DNA of 64,000 nucleotides from Sphingobacterium siyangense (GTDB taxonomy: Bacteria; Bacteroidota; Bacteroidia; Sphingobacteriales; Sphingobacteriaceae): the NCBI RefSeq assembly GCF_007830445.1, contig NZ_VLKR01000004.1:179604-243603 (forward strand), in the 5' to 3' direction. The notes beneath the pieces were generated by a model, which did not search any database, was not told the DNA's origin, and was given only the letters and a program-made list of their open reading frames with translations. The number at the start of each line of letters is the position of its first letter. Position 1 is the first letter of the stretch. Positions 61,555 to 64,000 of the stretch are shown here, piece by piece. The position numbers and the translations under genes are program-made.

Positions 61555-64000
61555 TCTTTGAGAACCCATCGAACACTGTATATGGTGTTCAAAGCGTAAA
61601 CTCTTTATCACAAGAAGACATTACTAAACTCAACTGGCTATTCGGCAACGCCAAAAAACTAGACGACCAAAACCTTAACCATTACTTTGTAGGACCCCGC
61701 GCTGCGATGGTTACTCCCTGGAGTACCAATGCCGTAGAAATCACACAAAATATGGGCATTGCAGGAATTGTTCGTATAGAAGAATTTCAACCGGTACCAG
61801 CGGATTTCAATGACTTCGATCCAATGATTTCACAAAAGTTCAGTATGTTGACACAGGACATGTATACCGTCAACATCACACCTGAACCGATATTGGAAAT
61901 TGAAGACATCGAGGCCTACAACAAATCTGAGGGCCTTGCGCTAAATCCAGAAGAAGTAGACTACCTCAATAATCTTTCGACCAAGTTGGGTCGTCTGCTT
62001 ACAGACTCGGAAGTATTCGCTTTTTCACAAGCAAATTCTGAACACTGTAGACACAAGATTTTCAATGGTACCTTTATCATTGATGGCGAAGAGCAGCCCA
62101 CTTCCCTATTTAAATTAATCAAAAAGACTTCTGAAACCAATCCGAACGAGATTGTTTCTGCTTATAAAGATAACGTTGCCTTTGTTAAAGGTCCACGTGT
62201 CACACAATTTGCGCCTAAATCTGCCGACAAACCTGATTTTTACGAAGAGAAAGCATTTGATTCGGTTTTATCAGTAAAAGCAGAAACACACAATTTCCCT
62301 ACTACTGTAGAACCATTTTCGGGGGCTGCTACTGGGTCAGGTGGTGAAATCCGCGACCGTATGGCCGGTGGCCAAGGAGCGATTCCATTGGCGGGTACAG
62401 CCGTATATATGACTGCTTATTCGCGATTGGAACAAAATAAATTGGACCTTCAGGCAGGAACAGTAACTGAGCCAGCAAAGGAACTCAACAAAACACGCCC
62501 ATGGGAAAATGCGATGCAAGAGCGTCAATGGTTATACCAAACCCCAGTTGACATCCTGATCAAAGCTTCCAACGGTGCTTCTGACTTCGGTAATAAGTTT
62601 GGTCAGCCCCTCATTACAGGTTCTGTATTGACCTTTGAGCATGAAGAGGATGGCCGTAAACTTGGTTACGACAAAGTCATTATGCAAGCTGGTGGTGTTG
62701 GCTATGGAAAACTAGATCAAGCGAAAAAACATACGCCGAAAACTGGTGATAAAGTCGTTATCCTAGGTGGTGAAAATTACCGCATCGGAATGGGTGGAGC
62801 CGCTGTATCTTCTGCAGATACAGGAGCATTTGGTTCTGGAATTGAGCTTAATGCGATTCAACGTTCCAATCCAGAAATGCAAAAACGTGCCGCAAATGCT
62901 GTTCGTGGCTTAGTAGAGTCCGATCATAACCCAATTGTCTCTATCCATGATCATGGTGCAGGTGGCCACTTAAACTGTTTATCTGAACTTGTTGAAGAGA
63001 CCGGAGGTTTAATTGACCTGGATGCACTTCCTGTAGGAGATCCTACACTATCGGCAAAAGAAATTATCGGTAATGAATCGCAAGAACGTATGGGACTTGT
63101 GATCGCTGAAGATGATATTGACACGTTAAAACGTGTTGCAGACCGCGAACGTGCACCAATGTACACTGTAGGTGATGTCACTGGCGACCACCGCTTTACT
63201 TTCGAATCGAAAAGTACAGGTGAAAAACCAATGGATTACGCCCTTGAAGATTTCTTTGGTTCATCGCCAAAAACTTTCATGCGCGATAAAACCGTCGTTC
63301 GCAATTATGCTGATCTTGCTTATGATGCAGCCGACATTCCAAACTACTTAAACCAAGTATTACAATTGGAAGCTGTTGCTTCGAAAGATTGGTTAACTAA
63401 TAAAGTAGACCGTTGTGTTGGTGGCCGTGTTGCCAAACAACAATGTGCAGGTCCATTGCAATTGGCGTTGAACAACGTCGGTGTTATGGCACTTGACTAT
63501 AAAGGTAAAGAAGGTATTGCGACAACAATAGGTCACTCCCCTGTTGCTGCCTTGGTGGATCCGGCGGCGGCAAGTAGAACGGCTATTGCCGAATCACTTT
63601 CCAACATCGTATTTGCGCCAATCAAAAATGGCCTCGCAGGAATCTCCCTATCGGCCAACTGGATGTGGGCGGCCAATAATGAGGGGGAAGATGCCCGCTT
63701 ATACCAAGCTGTTAAAGCCTGCTCGGATTTTGCCATTGCATTGGGAATCAATATCCCAACGGGAAAAGATTCTTTGTCGATGAAACAAAAATATCCAAAC
63801 GGCGAAAACGTCATTGCCCCAGGCACATTGATCATTTCTGCCGCAGGAAATTGTACTGATATCACAAAAGTGGTAGAACCTGTGCTGAACAAAAAGGCCG
63901 GATCGATCTATTACATCAACTTATCAAAAGATCAGTTCAAATTAGGCGGTTCGTCATTTGCGCAGATCATCAATAAATTAGGTACTGAAGTACCGACCAT
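61555..64000 (+). CDS. purL: Phosphoribosylformylglycinamidine synthase (partial, runs off the edge)
   Basis: The frame starts at ATG 61555 ([16 protein letters not shown]) and remains open to the window end: 815 of an expected 1,200 or so codons. Visible motifs include [16 protein letters not shown] near residue 160, [20 protein letters not shown] with [15 protein letters not shown], and the second synthase half from about 420 ([12 protein letters not shown]). It is the large single-chain form, with the glutaminase domain expected beyond the window. It converts FGAR to FGAM with glutamine and ATP in purine synthesis. Confidence 0.97.

Noticed and set aside
62337-63892. Minus-strand frames opposite purL
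   Set aside because: They are shadows of a strongly conserved FGAM synthase reading frame.

Overview
The window (about 40% G+C by eye) comes from a Bacteroidota chromosome, most likely a Sphingobacterium or close relative (Sphingobacteriaceae). The signs are the TAnnTTTG promoter -7 boxes with a TTG about 20 nt upstream, a SusC/SusD pair with a FecR anti-sigma factor, S1 sulfatases, a DPP11-type S46 peptidase, a PNGase F homologue with a GLPGLI-like front half, and the order pheT, coiled-coil protein, zapA, 6S-like RNA, rny. The genus is an inference; no rRNA is present.

Layout. 1-2.1 kb: a LapA-like membrane protein, tRNA-Lys(TTT), then three tandem 142-bp units that each start with a copy of the last 16 bp of the tRNA and carry the tRNA terminator. 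The third unit breaks off inside the 5' end of a reversed rteC-like gene, followed by a small unknown gene and a methyltransferase. This looks like the scar of a Bacteroidetes conjugative element at tRNA-Lys. 2.4-6.1 kb: a secreted unknown protein, a Crp-family regulator, a secreted esterase overlapping a DMT exporter, and a small membrane protein. 6.4-16.7 kb: a sulfated-substrate locus on one strand: FecR, a SusC-type transducer with an STN domain, SusD, two S1 sulfatases and, unusually at the far end, the ECF sigma factor. Just after it, a short RNA gene appears to run on the minus strand.

17-31.7 kb is mixed housekeeping: riboflavin synthase, ClC transporter and OxyR (one operon), a DPP11-like peptidase, a PatB/MalY C-S lyase, an undecaprenol/diacylglycerol kinase, a lipoprotein, pyruvate:quinone oxidoreductase, a DUF4091 protein, and a lipoprotein coupled to an MtfA-like peptidase. 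31.9-39.1 kb is a four-gene glycogen operon read on the minus strand (GH31 glucosidase, glgB, glgA, glgC) under one clear promoter, next to dps. 40-55 kb: an RluA-type pseudouridine synthase with a long N-terminal part, a DUF5686 outer-membrane protein, a 188-bp inverted-repeat element, a DsbD-like protein, a divergent cysteine synthase/Lrp pair, the PNGase F homologue, a UbiA prenyltransferase with EngB, a NatA/NatB-like ABC exporter, and an Mpo1-like membrane protein. 55-64 kb: a HAD phosphatase, RNase Y, a 6S-like RNA, ZapA, a coiled-coil protein, PheT, and the first two thirds of purL, which runs off the right edge.

The most unusual items are the tRNA-Lys tandem array with its truncated element, the small-RNA gene near 16.9 kb, the 6S-like RNA between zapA and rny, the reversed placing of sigma and anti-sigma factors around the sulfatase locus, and the inverted-repeat element at 44.8-45.0 kb. 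I found no CRISPR array, no rRNA, no intact transposase and no complete new defence or biosynthetic system.
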